This document shows positions 19,901 to 28,821 of a stretch of 64,000 bases of DNA, in pieces. The DNA lies in contig OY282380.1 in the NCBI GenBank assembly GCA_958295885.1, positions 1,736,001-1,800,000 of the forward strand, written 5' to 3'. How positions within the stretch are numbered: position 1 is the stretch's first letter; every line of letters starts with the position of its first letter. The notes under the pieces are model-generated. The model worked only from the letters and a program-made list of their open reading frames with translations, was not told where the DNA came from and did not search any database. The position numbers and the translations under genes were made by a program. The stretch is from Arenicellales bacterium. Its GTDB lineage: Bacteria > Pseudomonadota > Gammaproteobacteria > Arenicellales > JAJDZL01.

Positions 19901-20893
19901 TTACTCTGTTACGTCGGCAACGACTGCCATACAGTCGCCGGGTTTGACCAGTCCGGGAAAATGCCGTCCAGCAACTAATCCATCTCGATGCGCTTCGTAT
20001 TCAACCGGATTGACGCCTGTTCGGTCCAACGGCCAAATGCGGGCCATTACTTCACCCTGATTTACATGACTGCCAAGATCAACCATCGGTTCGATCAGAC
20101 CTTCGTGCTCGCAGATTGCGAAACAGGAACTGTCTGGCGTATCCAAATTGACGGAAGAATCCATGTCCATTTCTGCATTGAGTATGCCAGTGTGAACGAG
20201 CACGTTGTTCAGTCCTTTTTTGGCGATGGCATTTGTTTTAGCAGTCGTGGTTCCGCCACCTCCAAGTTCGCTTGATACGAATACTTTCCCCTGATCTTCT
20301 ACTGCGGTATCGTACATTCCGGTATCGTCAATTTCGAGCAGAAGCATGGAATAGGGAGCATTAAACGCCTGCATTGCGGCAACACACTGCTTCTGCTGCT
20401 GTTTGTCGTCTAGAACATGCGCAGCAGCGAATGGCAGAAATTCAAGAGTTTTTCCGCCCGAGTGAATATCGACGACGAGGTCAGCCTGGGGAACCAAAGT
20501 GCGCATGAAATAGTCCGCAATTTTTTCTGTTACGGTTCCTCTCGGGTTTCCCGGAAACACGCGGTTCATATTTCCATCATCGATGGGAGAGTTTCTGGTG
20601 CCTGCGCGAAAAGCCGGGTAATTGAAAGCCGGAACAATGATGATCCTGCCTGAAATGTGTTTATGGTCGAGATTCAGAGCCAAATTTTGAAGACCGATGA
20701 CTCCTTCATATTCATCGCCATGATTGGCGCCTGTCAACAAGGCAGTGGGCCCTGAACCGTTGCAGATCACGCTGATTGGGATCATGACTGCGCCCCAAGC
20801 GGAATCATTTCGGCTATAAGGCAAATTCAAAAAACCGTGGTGCGAACCATCCGCGTCCAGTGGGATGGTTGCTGATATTGGATTGTCTGTCAT
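19901..20893 (-). CDS. doeB: N-alpha-acetyl-L-2,4-diaminobutyrate deacetylase (ectoine catabolism)
   Basis: 330 residues of the succinylglutamate desuccinylase/aspartoacylase zinc family. Zinc ligands are visible in GANHGDEYEGV (His, Glu) and VVDIHSGGKTL (His), with the conserved RNSPIDDGNMNRVFPG segment between them. The length and motifs fit DoeB/EutE, which deacetylates N-acetyl-diaminobutyrate, a step in ectoine use. The C-terminal part resembles a biotinyl-like fold (GLIEPMVDLGSHVNQGEV). It follows the URC4 relic on the same strand. A second ectoine-pathway gene, eutB, lies at 35.3 kb. The gene looks intact. Confidence 0.78.
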   Translation of the reverse strand: MTDNPISATIPLDADGSHHGFLNLPYSRNDSAWGAVMIPISVICNGSGPTALLTGANHGDEYEGVIGLQNLALNLDHKHISGRIIIVPAFNYPAFRAGTRNSPIDDGNMNRVFPGNPRGTVTEKIADYFMRTLVPQADLVVDIHSGGKTLEFLPFAAAHVLDDKQQQKQCVAAMQAFNAPYSMLLLEIDDTGMYDTAVEDQGKVFVSSELGGGGTTTAKTNAIAKKGLNNVLVHTGILNAEMDMDSSVNLDTPDSSCFAICEHEGLIEPMVDLGSHVNQGEVMARIWPLDRTGVNPVEYEAHRDGLVAGRHFPGLVKPGDCMAVVADVTE

Positions 20894-21032
20894 AGTTGCG
20901 ATTGCTCTAAAGTTGGATTGTTTTTCCTGAACTGAACCTGATTTCTTCTGTCAAACGACTGAGCATCAAAATAACCAATGCTGTTTCCTGCCTCAGCCAG
21001 TCATTCAGCGACAGTGGGTCATACGGACGAGT

Positions 21033-22150
21033 TTAGAACACAGTGCCGTCAAGCGCCAGCTGAATCGGCGGATTGTAAGTATCTCGTTTTTCGTACGCAA
21101 TTCTCCGACCTGCGGACTAGGTGCCGCCTTCAAGTATCTGACACAGCGGCATTGCTTTCTGCAGCAGGTCCGGCTGTTTCACACGCAGCACTCCGCTGTC
21201 CATCAGAAGCCCGCCGTTTCTGTATTCGGGCAGTCCGGTAAGTCCATCCAGGTTGACTACCCTGATCCCGCTGTTCTGCAGCGGTTCAACCAGTGAATAA
21301 CTTAGCCACTGTGAAAGCTTATGAAAGGGCACGATCCGTCCGATGCCATCAATTCTGTTCACTAACGGGTGAAAACCCGCGTCCCCATAGCAGGTGTCGC
21401 ATCTCCAAATTCCATTTGGCCAGATTGAATTGAAATGAACCAGTATGCTGCGCAAGATTTGAGAGGCATCTGCTTCGTTCTGCGAAGATTCTTCCAAAAT
21501 GAACTGCAGGAGATCACTCGAGCGTCGCAGAAACTCCGATTTTTCCAGCAGCGCACCAAGACGATTAAGCAGATTCACCCGACCTTCGACTCCAATTAAA
21601 TCATTTCCAGCGCTTACTTGGAACACTTTTTCCAAATCGCGCAAGCAGACATTTTTTAATTTTGCGGCAGATGCCGCAAAGCCGCCGCGATCGTCGCGGC
21701 ATGCCAGATGATCGAAGAAAAAATGGAGGGAAGCGGCAGCAAGTCCTTCTGAACGGGTCAAGTCAAGACCTGAAACCGGCTCGGCATAACTCCAGCGGTC
21801 ACCAGCCCCCCGCATCAAGGAGAACACTTACAAAAACAAGGTCAATCGCGGTCCGGCAAAGTGCTGTAGGATCAATCTGGTCCAAACCGTGTTGGTTGAT
21901 CATATCCTGCCAAAGATCGATATCGTCAATTGAAAAGTGTCGCCATCGGCTGTGAAGTGGAACATCCAGATCAGGATAGTTTTGCAGGCACACGCCCGCG
22001 ACGTACTCAGCACACGGCTGAATTGCAGCTTCGTCGATTTCAAAAAAAAGACCGCGTTTCTGTCGAACCGCGAGAGTGATCTCGCTGCATCGAGATCTTA
22101 CCGCCTCGGCGCTAAGGAGATCTTCAGACAGCTCGCTGGAACCGCGGATG
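21033..22150 (-). pseudogene. URC4/DUF1688 uracil-catabolism protein, frameshift plus nonsense
   Basis: The N-terminal third (AEAVRSRC, NYPDLDVPLHSRWRHF, AIDLVFVSVLLDAGG) runs into a stop at 21795-21800; the rest (SYAEPVSGLDLTRSEGLAAA to MPLCQILEGGT) continues in another frame. The switch is at a run of six C on the plus strand (21806-21811); five would restore LLDAGAGDRW. At 21117-21119 a TAG sits where tryptophan is expected (EGGT-stop-SAGRRIAYEKRD), and the frame then reads to the family's usual end, LALDGTVF. So there is one indel and one substitution. URC4 acts with URC1 in a reductive/URC-type uracil degradation route. The start codon is not obvious and lies close to the URC1 stop. Confidence 0.82.
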
Positions 22151-22151
22151 A

Positions 22152-23407
22152 TCAGTAGTCCTCCAACAACCGCCCTTGTGGCTGACTTAAATTTGATTCG
22201 GACATTGGCCGATCTTCCGAAAAGTAACCCGCCGCGATTTTCGCGTCCATCTCAACTCTTGCATCCTCTGGAATTCGATCGTCCGGCAGTGCGATTCGAT
22301 TCACGATTTCAATGCCCTGCTTTACCAGAGAATCAAATTTAATGTTGCTCATGGAGACGAATCGATCAATTCGTCTGATGCCGAGCCAGTGCAGTGAATC
22401 AGGCATTAAATTTTGAAATCGAACGTCTTGAACTCCAGCTATGCACTCCGTTCTCTCAAAATGATTTTCGGCGGAATCACCGCCTTCCTGACGTTTTCGA
22501 GCGTTGTACGCCAGGAATTTCGTGACTTCTCCAAGCGCTCGTCCTTCTTTTCTGTTGTAGACGATGACACCCACACCATTTTCCTGCGCGGAACGGATGC
22601 ATTCTTCAATTCCATGAATCAGGTATGGGCGGCAGGTGCAGATGTCGGAGCCGAATACGTCGGAGCCGTTGCATTCGTCATGCACTCGACAGGAAAGATG
22701 ATGATGTTCGTCTGCAACCGCGGCCGGGTCTCCGAAGATGTAGACTGTGATGCTGCCAATGGGAGGTAGAAAAACCTTTAGGTCGGAACGGGTGACAAGG
22801 TCCGAAAACATGTTTCCGGTCTGTTCATACAGCGCTCGACGCAAGTCATGCTCGGGCACGTCGAATCTCTTCGCAATCCCTTCCAGATGCCAGACTGGTT
22901 CAATCGCAATTTTAGTGACGTTGACCTCTCCAGATTCCAATAGAATTTTCCATCGGGCTCAAGGCTGCTGCAGATTGCTCCTGAAGCAAATTCGGGAACA
23001 TTCAGGCGTGCACGCGTCACTGCAATAGTCGGCCTTATGCTTTCGCCGTCGTCGATGTGTTCTTGAAAGGCACTGCCGACAAGATGTCTCCAGGGATCGA
23101 TTGAAACGATTCGTTCTGCGTCGAACCACTGTGGATGAGGGCCGATTTTGACTGCTGGCGACGTGTTCGTCAGATCTGGTTTGTGAAGCGGATCCAATTC
23201 GCCAGAGACGACGGCAAGCGCGCGGTAGACTGCATAGGAACCCGTATGGGTTCCAATCGCGTTTCGCTTTTGAGCATTGCCGGGCAATCCGATGACCGGA
23301 CCTCGAATCTGAGCGCTGTTCGCTCCCCAGACAATGGGAGACGGCTTGGAGACTTGGCTCGGATGTGAGGTCAGTGCGATGTGATTCGATTTATTTGAAG
23401 AATTCAT
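22152..23407 (-). pseudogene. URC1, GTP cyclohydrolase II-like uracil-catabolism protein, one-base frameshift
   Basis: The first frame from the ATG at 23405-23407 reads NHIALTSHPSQVSKPSPIVW and IGPHPQWFDAERIVSIDPW to SSLEPDGK; the second frame, from there, reads VNVTKIAIEPVWHLEGIAKR through the catalytic zinc segment SDVFGSDICTCRPYLIHGIE and KEGRALGEVTKFL. Adding one A to the run at 22946-22949 gives EPDGKILLESGEVNV and joins both into about 418 residues, the family's usual size. Catalytic residues are intact, so this could be a read error, but the adjacent URC4 is independently dead. The gene begins 17 bp inside the ABC ATPase, implying an operon ABC-URC1-URC4. Confidence 0.85.
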
Positions 23408-24412
23408 TACCGTCGTCCTCAGTTGATGTTCTTATTGGAAGCAAATATGAAACCTCCGGTTTCCAGCTGAACCAAAGTGGACCGTCACTGTTTAAATTGA
23501 GAAGCTCCAGTTCATGATGTGATTTTTGAATTTTGACTTCAATACCGTTCGATGTTTCAACCAGCAAACCACTGATGGAGCCAATGAACTCCTCGCTGAT
23601 CAGACTGCATGAAAACTCATTGACCTGTCCCTTTGAGAGTGCATTCAATTCGATCATATCGGCACTGATCACCAGTTCAACTGGGTCACCGACATTGAAT
23701 TTATCATTCTCTCGCGATTGTACTGTCACCGCGCCAATGTTTGTATCCACAAACATTGAACTCCTTTCAAAACCGGTTACTTCGCCGTCCAAAATGTTGT
23801 TTGAACCAACAAACTCAGCAACGAATCGATTGGCGGGGCGCCGAAAAATTTCTTGTGCAGTGGCGATCTGTTCAATCCGTCCCTTGCTCATGATGACAAC
23901 TCGGTCGGTCATTGCAAAGGCTTCCGACTGACTGTGGGTGACGTAAATGAACGTAATTCCAAGCTGCTTCTGCAATCGGGTCAGTACGCCCGGCATGCGC
24001 ACTACCAGATTTGCGTCGAGAGCGCTGAGGGGTTCATCAAGCAGCACCGGCGGCTCCGTAACGAGCGCGCGGGCCAAGGCCACGCGCTGCTTCTGTCCGC
24101 CTGACAGCTGATCAATCCGCCGCTCGGACAAATCTGCAATCTCCATTCGGTCAAGGCACTGCATGGCTTTTTCTTTGCGTTCGCGTGCTCCAAATCCTCT
24201 CGTTTCCAGTCCGAACTCCACATTTTGTCGAACCGACAGAAACGGAAACAGAGCAAGATTCTGCCAGACCATTGGCGTATTTCTTTCCGCTGGCTTGAGC
24301 TCGTTGATCCGCTTGCCATTTAATCGAATTTCACATTCAGTCGGAGTTTCAAGCCCAGCGAGCATGCGCAAAATCGTAGTTTTTCCGCAGCCGCTGGAAC
24401 CCATGATGCCCA
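23391..24412 (-). pseudogene. PotA-type ABC transporter ATPase, N-terminus removed by ISAs1
   Basis: The coding sequence enters from ISAs1 DNA in the middle of Walker A (LGIMGSSGCGKTTILRMLAG). From there the ATPase is normal: Q-loop MVWQNLALFPFLSV, signature QLSGGQKQRVALARALV, Walker B PPVLLDEPLSALD, H-loop FIYVTHSQSEA, then a TOBE domain (MIELNALSKGQVNEF region). About 35 residues of the ABC core are missing. The truncated frame can start at an ATG inside Walker A (GIMGSS), but the product would lack the first beta strands. Family members import polyamines, iron or small solutes; here, beside URC genes, a nucleobase or amine importer is plausible. Permease genes are not present. Confidence 0.85.
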
Positions 24413-24950
24413 ATCGAATTCGGCGTTCAGATAGGGCGTCAGCTCACTGCTTGCCCAGATCTCGCGCAGCTCGCAACGACCGTGCTGAATCTTCGGCACC
24501 TTTCGTCTGGTGTCGGTCTCATCACCGGTAAGGGTGCGAAAGTCCGGTTCAGCCTGCGGCTTTATGCGCTGCAGTTGAGGTTGTGAAAGTATTCTCATTT
24601 TCGTGGATTTCTGAATCACAACAAATATTAATATAAAATAAATCAATGAGATAAATATTCATAATCCACTAATTTGGCAATACTTTCACAGTCTCAGTTG
24701 CGTGAAATAATAACTCACTGCCTCGTTGAGATTTTTCTGGTTATCTTTAAGGATGAACATGTAGTCGGCCTCTTGGTCCAGCACCTGCTGCGCGATCTTG
24801 CGCTGCGTCAGCATCGCATCCGCGGTAATCACCTTGCCTTTCAGATCGGGTATTGATTCGAGCAGTGAAACGCACACCCCTATCTCATTGGTATATTTGC
24901 TCTTTTCTGTGTTATTTTGCTCCAGTTTCGTTTTTTTACCGAAAGGCATG
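24403..24950 (-). pseudogene. ISAs1-family transposase remnant, itself interrupted by a MITE
   Basis: Reading the minus strand from about 24950: NNTEKSKYTNEIGVCVSLLE, GKVITADAMLTQRKIAQQVL, ADYMFILKDNQKNLNEAVSY, then, beyond the 119 bp insert at 24577-24695, QAEPDFRTLTGDETDTRRKV, ELREIWASSELTPYLNAEFDW, where it fuses to the ABC ATPase. Both the N-terminal quarter and the C-terminal third of the transposase are missing. The segments correspond closely to the copy at 9764-10318. Confidence 0.85.
24577..24695. mobile_element. MITE family 1, copy A (119 bp)
   Basis: Termini GAGGTTGTGAAAGTATTC and (reverse complement of the other end) GAGACTGTGAAAGTATTG form an inverted repeat; the interior is AT-rich and without coding capacity. 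It is flanked by a 4 bp duplication AGTT (24573-24576 and 24696-24699). The uninterrupted sequence is visible in the ISAs1 copy near 9810-9830, which confirms the insertion. A second copy in opposite orientation is at 37156-37286. Confidence 0.88.
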
Positions 24951-24956
24951 CGGGTG

Positions 24957-25483
24957 CGGTGCCCACCAATGGCTTTCACTCGGTGCCCAACCAGGCGCAG
25001 CTGGCGGAACAGTTGGAACAATGTGCGCTGCCGCGCAAGGGACGACTCAGCGCGGCGGTTGCCGAGCATCAAGCCCAGGACTGGTTCAAAGCGGCGCGCA
25101 AGCAGCATCCGGCAATCGAATCAAAGATCAACTGTTTGGAACACTGCGGATTGGATCGTGTTTTGGACCATGGCAAAGAAGGTTTCGCTGTCGGTGCTGT
25201 CAGCGAATCTGAAGCGACTCGGTACGCTGTTGCGCGACAAAGAGCGCAAATCTCTGGCACGCCGCCAACGCTTGCGCGCAGCTTAGCGCAACTTTTCCCT
25301 GATTGATAATTGAAAATCCGGCTCCCGGAGGATCGGGCGCGGACGAAATCTACGAATTTCAGCGTTTTTTTCTGATTTCCAGTTTATTTCATCGTACCGC
25401 TCGAATTGCTGCTGTCTTGCCCGCGGATTTTCGCCGGCTTGTGGCCGATTTGGGCGCAAATTGGTTGTTTTCTGCCAGACACT
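24957..25483 (+). pseudogene. ISNCY-type transposase 3' remnant with right IS end
   Basis: Encodes the C-terminal third of an ISNCY-type transposase (GFHSVPNQAQLAEQLEQCAL, PRKGRLS, HPAIESKINCLEHCGLDRV), with a small deletion and frameshift near 25185 relative to the longer copy at 32.1-33.2 kb. About 180 bp of nearly identical non-coding 3' sequence follows in both copies and ends in CAGACACTA, which marks the element's right end. Here that end supplies the stop codon of zur. Confidence 0.85.
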
Positions 25484-25859
25484 AGTTACAGATTGAACAG
25501 CGTCCTTTGACTTCTACGACTAACTCCTGAGGTGTGAACCCTTCCAACCCATCCAATTTATCAAGGTTTTCAACAAAACTAGCATTAGGAATTTCTTTCA
25601 CTATTCCGCAGCCATTGCAGATGGTCAAAAAGGACTGTCCGATATCGTGTTCCTGCTCGCATGCAATATATGCACTGAGACTTTCCACTTTGTGAATCAG
25701 GCCAAATTCAAGCAATTTGTTCAGCACTCGATAAATCTGACTTGGAGCCCTGAATCCATGATCTCTGAATTCGTCAAGAATGTCGTAGGCACTCAGAGCT
25801 GTTTTCTTCTTTCGAAGATAATCGTAAATTAATTGTTGTCTCGGTGTTTGTGGCTTCAT
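25482..25859 (-). CDS. zur: Zinc uptake regulator, Fur family
   Basis: 125 residues. Winged-helix domain (about 1-75, QLIYDYLRKKKTALSAYDIL and APSQIYRVLNKLLEFGLIHK) and a dimerisation domain with structural zinc cysteines ICNGCG and RCSIC near the C-terminus; HDIG and flanking acidic residues fit the regulatory site. Zur represses zinc-uptake genes when zinc is replete, and a Zur box lies at 28752. Originally it followed znuB with a 7 bp gap; an IS630 element now separates them by over 1.2 kb and sits 23 bp before the zur start. The TAG stop (25482-25484) is formed by the end of an ISNCY remnant, so a short native tail may be lost, though both CXXC pairs remain. Confidence 0.88.
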   Translation of the reverse strand: MKPQTPRQQLIYDYLRKKKTALSAYDILDEFRDHGFRAPSQIYRVLNKLLEFGLIHKVESLSAYIACEQEHDIGQSFLTICNGCGIVKEIPNASFVENLDKLDGLEGFTPQELVVEVKGRCSICN

Positions 25860-25882
25860 TTCAAATCTAAACTACTTGACTA

Positions 25883-27097
25883 GTGTCCAGTCATTTAACT
25901 AATGTCGGATAAAGACGTTTCAGCCTGATACGCGCATCGCCGGTCGTGAACTACCAGTCTATCTTCGCCTCCAGACGATCCCGCTCGACCTGCCAGGCCG
26001 CCACCTCCCGGCTGACCTCCGCCATGGTCCCGATGCGTCGGCTCAGACATTGGTTCACCATCACGTTGATCTCGATCTCCGCCATGTTCAGCCAACTGCC
26101 GTGCTTCGGCGTGTACACAAGCTCAAACCGATCCCACAGCACCTTGGCCTGTTCCGGCGGATACACCTCGTACAGTGCATCCGGCTGATGGGTGTTCAGA
26201 TTGTCCATCACCAGCGTGATCCTCTTCGCCGACTCATAGTGCTGTGCAATGTCCTGCAAAAACTCAGCCCAGTCCACTTTCGTGCGCCGCTCGGTCACCT
26301 TCGTGATCCGTCTGCCGGCCAACGGCTCGGTGGTCATGAACACATTGCACACCCCGTTGCGGCAATACTCATAGTCGTGACGGGCCGGGCTGTCCCGGCC
26401 CACCCGCAATCGGCACCCGGGTCTCGCCGATCAGCTGCCTCGGCGTCTCATCCATGCACACCACCGAATGCGCCGGATCATACGGCCGATGGTAGACATC
26501 CAGCACCTGCTCCATCGACGCCGCAAACGATGCATTGTGTTGCGGAGCAATCACCCATTCAATGCGCCGCCACGGCTTGATCTCGTTTTTTTAAACCCGC
26601 CTCACCGTCTCATACGATATGCTGTCAACATGCTCCAGCTCCACCAGCCGGTCAGCCAAAAGCCGCAACGTCCATCGTGAATGACCCGCCGGCGGCTCCG
26701 AGCAGCTCAAGGCCAACAGATGGGCCTCCAGCTCGACGTCCGCCTTGCGCTCGTAATACTCTCGCCGACCCTGACGTCCGCCCATCGCAATCTCAAGACC
26801 CTCCTCGACAAATCGCCTCTTCACCCGGTCCACCTTGCGCTGACTGATCTGCAAAACTTCGGCAATCGTCTCACCGGTCTTGACCCGTGTATTGAACTCA
26901 CCCTGATCACAGTTGAGCAGAATCAGCGAATTGATCACCTTCTGCGCCTTCGGCGAACCCTTGCGGGTGTTCTCCGTCAACTCCTCACGTTCCGTTTGTG
27001 TCAGCGTCCGACATGCTTTCCATCAAAATGGCCTCGCGGTGGTAAAAACAACGGAAATACATTATACAATTACGACACTATTCGCATGAACCGACAC
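25883..27097 (-). mobile_element. IS630-family insertion sequence, 1215 bp
   Basis: Bounded by TA dinucleotides (25881-25882 and 27098-27099), the IS630 target duplication. Both ends begin GTGTC followed by imperfectly matching sequence including TCAT and a second TGTCG about 20 bases in. It lies in the tail of znuB: without it znuB would end RTSQVV-stop and zur would begin 7 bp later. Confidence 0.88.
25914..26980 (-). pseudogene. IS630 transposase, several inactivating mutations
   Basis: N-terminal helix-turn-helix part from the ATG at 26978-26980 (VINSLILLNCDQGEFNTR, QISQRKVDRVKRRFVEEG) ends at a TAA at 26591-26593 that lies in frame with the following KNEIKPWRRIEWVIAPQ. The DDE part has CMDETPRQL (first Asp), a one-base shift near 26400, then LVMDNLNTHQPDALYE (second Asp) and HGSWLNMAEIEINV (Glu). 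Another in-frame stop (25951-25953) precedes the usual C-terminus FTTGDARIRLKRLYPTL. Two nonsense codons and a shift mean this copy cannot move by itself. Confidence 0.88.
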
Positions 27098-27914
27098 TAG
27101 TCCGCCTCTGTCGTTTTCGCACAATTCTGGTGACAACGACGCCGATAATGAAAACCCCACTAGCGTTTGCGACAATACTTGCGCTGGGCGGCGTATCGAA
27201 CTCGATTGACAGCATGAGTCCGAAAATCACCGCGATGACGCCAAATACCGCGGCAAGTACTGCCATTTGCTCCGGAGTTTTAGCGAACTGACGAGCCGCT
27301 GCTGCAGGAATAATGAGCAGTGCAACAGTTAGAATAATACCAACAATTTTCATTGCAAAGGCAACAATTGCAGCAAGCAACACCATCATGAGGAAGCGAG
27401 TTTCGACAGGTTTCATGTTTTCAGCAGTGGCGATCTGCTCGTTGACGGAAAGGCAAATCAGATTGTTCCACTTGCGAATCAGCACAAGCAAAATCAAGGT
27501 GCCACCGCCATATATCATCAGAATCTCGTTCCAGCTTACCGCTAAGATGTTGCCGAACAGAAAATGTAGCACGTCCACTCGAACCCAGTACATCAATGAA
27601 ACCAAAACTAGTCCTATGGAAAGTGTCGCATGAGACAACACACCGAGCGTGGAATCTCCTGAAAGCATTGAATGTTCGCCAATTCGCCCAACAAAAAATG
27701 CGATCAGAAAACACACGGCGAAAACACCAATGAGGATGTTGATCTCAAATACGAGCGCAAGAGCAACACCGAGCAACGCAGAATGTGCCATCGTATCGCC
27801 AAAGTACGCGAGTCGTTGCCATACCACAAAGCAACCTAGCGGACCGGCAATTATTGCGAATCCTACACCTGCAATGATTGCGCGACTGAAGAAATCATCA
27901 AACATCTCAACCAT
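27078..27914 (-). CDS. znuB: Zinc ABC transporter permease
   Basis: 278 residues of the ABC-3 metal permease family with about eight hydrophobic helices and the conserved GDTMAHSALLGVAL segment near residue 40 and GIILTVALLIIPAAAARQ late in the chain. It forms the membrane channel of ZnuABC. The last five residues (VGSCE) and the stop come from the inverted repeat of the IS630 element; the original end would have been QVV, so function is probably kept. It starts 35 bp after znuC in the same direction. Confidence 0.93.
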   Translation of the reverse strand: MVEMFDDFFSRAIIAGVGFAIIAGPLGCFVVWQRLAYFGDTMAHSALLGVALALVFEINILIGVFAVCFLIAFFVGRIGEHSMLSGDSTLGVLSHATLSIGLVLVSLMYWVRVDVLHFLFGNILAVSWNEILMIYGGGTLILLVLIRKWNNLICLSVNEQIATAENMKPVETRFLMMVLLAAIVAFAMKIVGIILTVALLIIPAAAARQFAKTPEQMAVLAAVFGVIAVIFGLMLSIEFDTPPSASIVANASGVFIIGVVVTRIVRKRQRRTSVGSCE

Positions 27915-27949
27915 TATTTGGCTTCGGCAGTCAATTTACAGACGGAACC

Positions 27950-28693
27950 TTATTGCACCCTTCTAATGCTGCCATCAGGGAGATGGCTGTGGTCGTGCTG
28001 GTGTCGATAAAGAGCATGGGAACGCGCCGCTTCTGATCCAAACAGTTCCTCAAATGACTGATTATTGACAACATGTACCGGTGTTCCAGCACAGCAGAGA
28101 TGGCGATTGATGCATATCACGGTGTTTGTCTTAGCCATTACCATGTGCAGATTGTGACACACCAGCAAAATTCCGCAATTCAGACGATCTCGAACGTCGA
28201 CGATTTGATTGTAAAGTTTTATCTCTCCCTTAAAGTCCAATCCTTGGGAAGGCTCATCAAGGAGCAGCAAATCGGGTTTTCTGAGAAGTGCGCGGGCGAA
28301 AAGCGCTCTTTGAAACTCACCTCCAGAGAGCTCCTGCACTGCTTGCTCAGCCGAATTCAGAATATTCATTTCGTCCAATGCTTGATCTACTTCAAGAGGG
28401 CTGTATTTTTCGTTAATATTCATTAAGCGTCGCACTGTCATTGGCAGTGTGGAGTCGATGGCCATGCGTTGCGGTACGTAACCGATTCGAATACCGTTTT
28501 CCCTTACGACGGAACCACTATCAGGAGCGATAGAACCAGAGATCAATTTTGCCACTGTCGTTTTACCGCTTCCGTTCGGACCAATCAGCGATACTATCTC
28601 GCCTCGCCTGATAGACAAGTCAATATCTCGAATCAACCAGCGTCCATTTCGAATGACGCTGACCGATTGTAAACCTGCAAGCATAGATTCCAT
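27950..28693 (-). CDS. znuC: Zinc ABC transporter ATP-binding protein
   Basis: 247 residues. Walker A GPNGSGKTTVAKLI, signature ELSGGEFQRALFARALL, Walker B LLLLDEPSQGLD, H-loop LVCHNLHMVM, all intact. The C-terminus is histidine-rich (ALYRHQHDHSHLPDG), common in ZnuC and possibly zinc-binding. First gene of the leftward znuC-znuB-(IS)-zur unit, divergent from znuA and sharing the intergenic Zur box. Confidence 0.95.
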   Translation of the reverse strand: MESMLAGLQSVSVIRNGRWLIRDIDLSIRRGEIVSLIGPNGSGKTTVAKLISGSIAPDSGSVVRENGIRIGYVPQRMAIDSTLPMTVRRLMNINEKYSPLEVDQALDEMNILNSAEQAVQELSGGEFQRALFARALLRKPDLLLLDEPSQGLDFKGEIKLYNQIVDVRDRLNCGILLVCHNLHMVMAKTNTVICINRHLCCAGTPVHVVNNQSFEELFGSEAARSHALYRHQHDHSHLPDGSIRRVQ

Positions 28694-28751
28694 GTCGTCA
28701 AACTTCTCGATTTATTTCTGTCGATTCAATATTTCACTCAAATGTTGTTTC

Positions 28752-28764
28752 GTTATAATATAAC
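28752..28764. promoter_or_regulatory. Zur box between znuC and znuA
   Basis: GTTATAATATAAC is a dyad matching the enterobacterial Zur consensus GTTATATTATAAC except for the centre. It sits 59 bp from the znuC start and 58 bp from the znuA start, within an AT-rich stretch, so it can repress both divergent units in zinc-replete cells. Confidence 0.8.
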
Positions 28765-28821
28765 ATTTATTCAATCGTCATTCAAATGACATTCGTTCTA
28801 ATAATTCGCATGGAGGTAGTT

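Noticed and set aside
21806..21811. Programmed frameshift in URC4
   Set aside because: No slippery heptamer with downstream structure was evident, and a separate nonsense codon exists further on; decay or read error is simpler.
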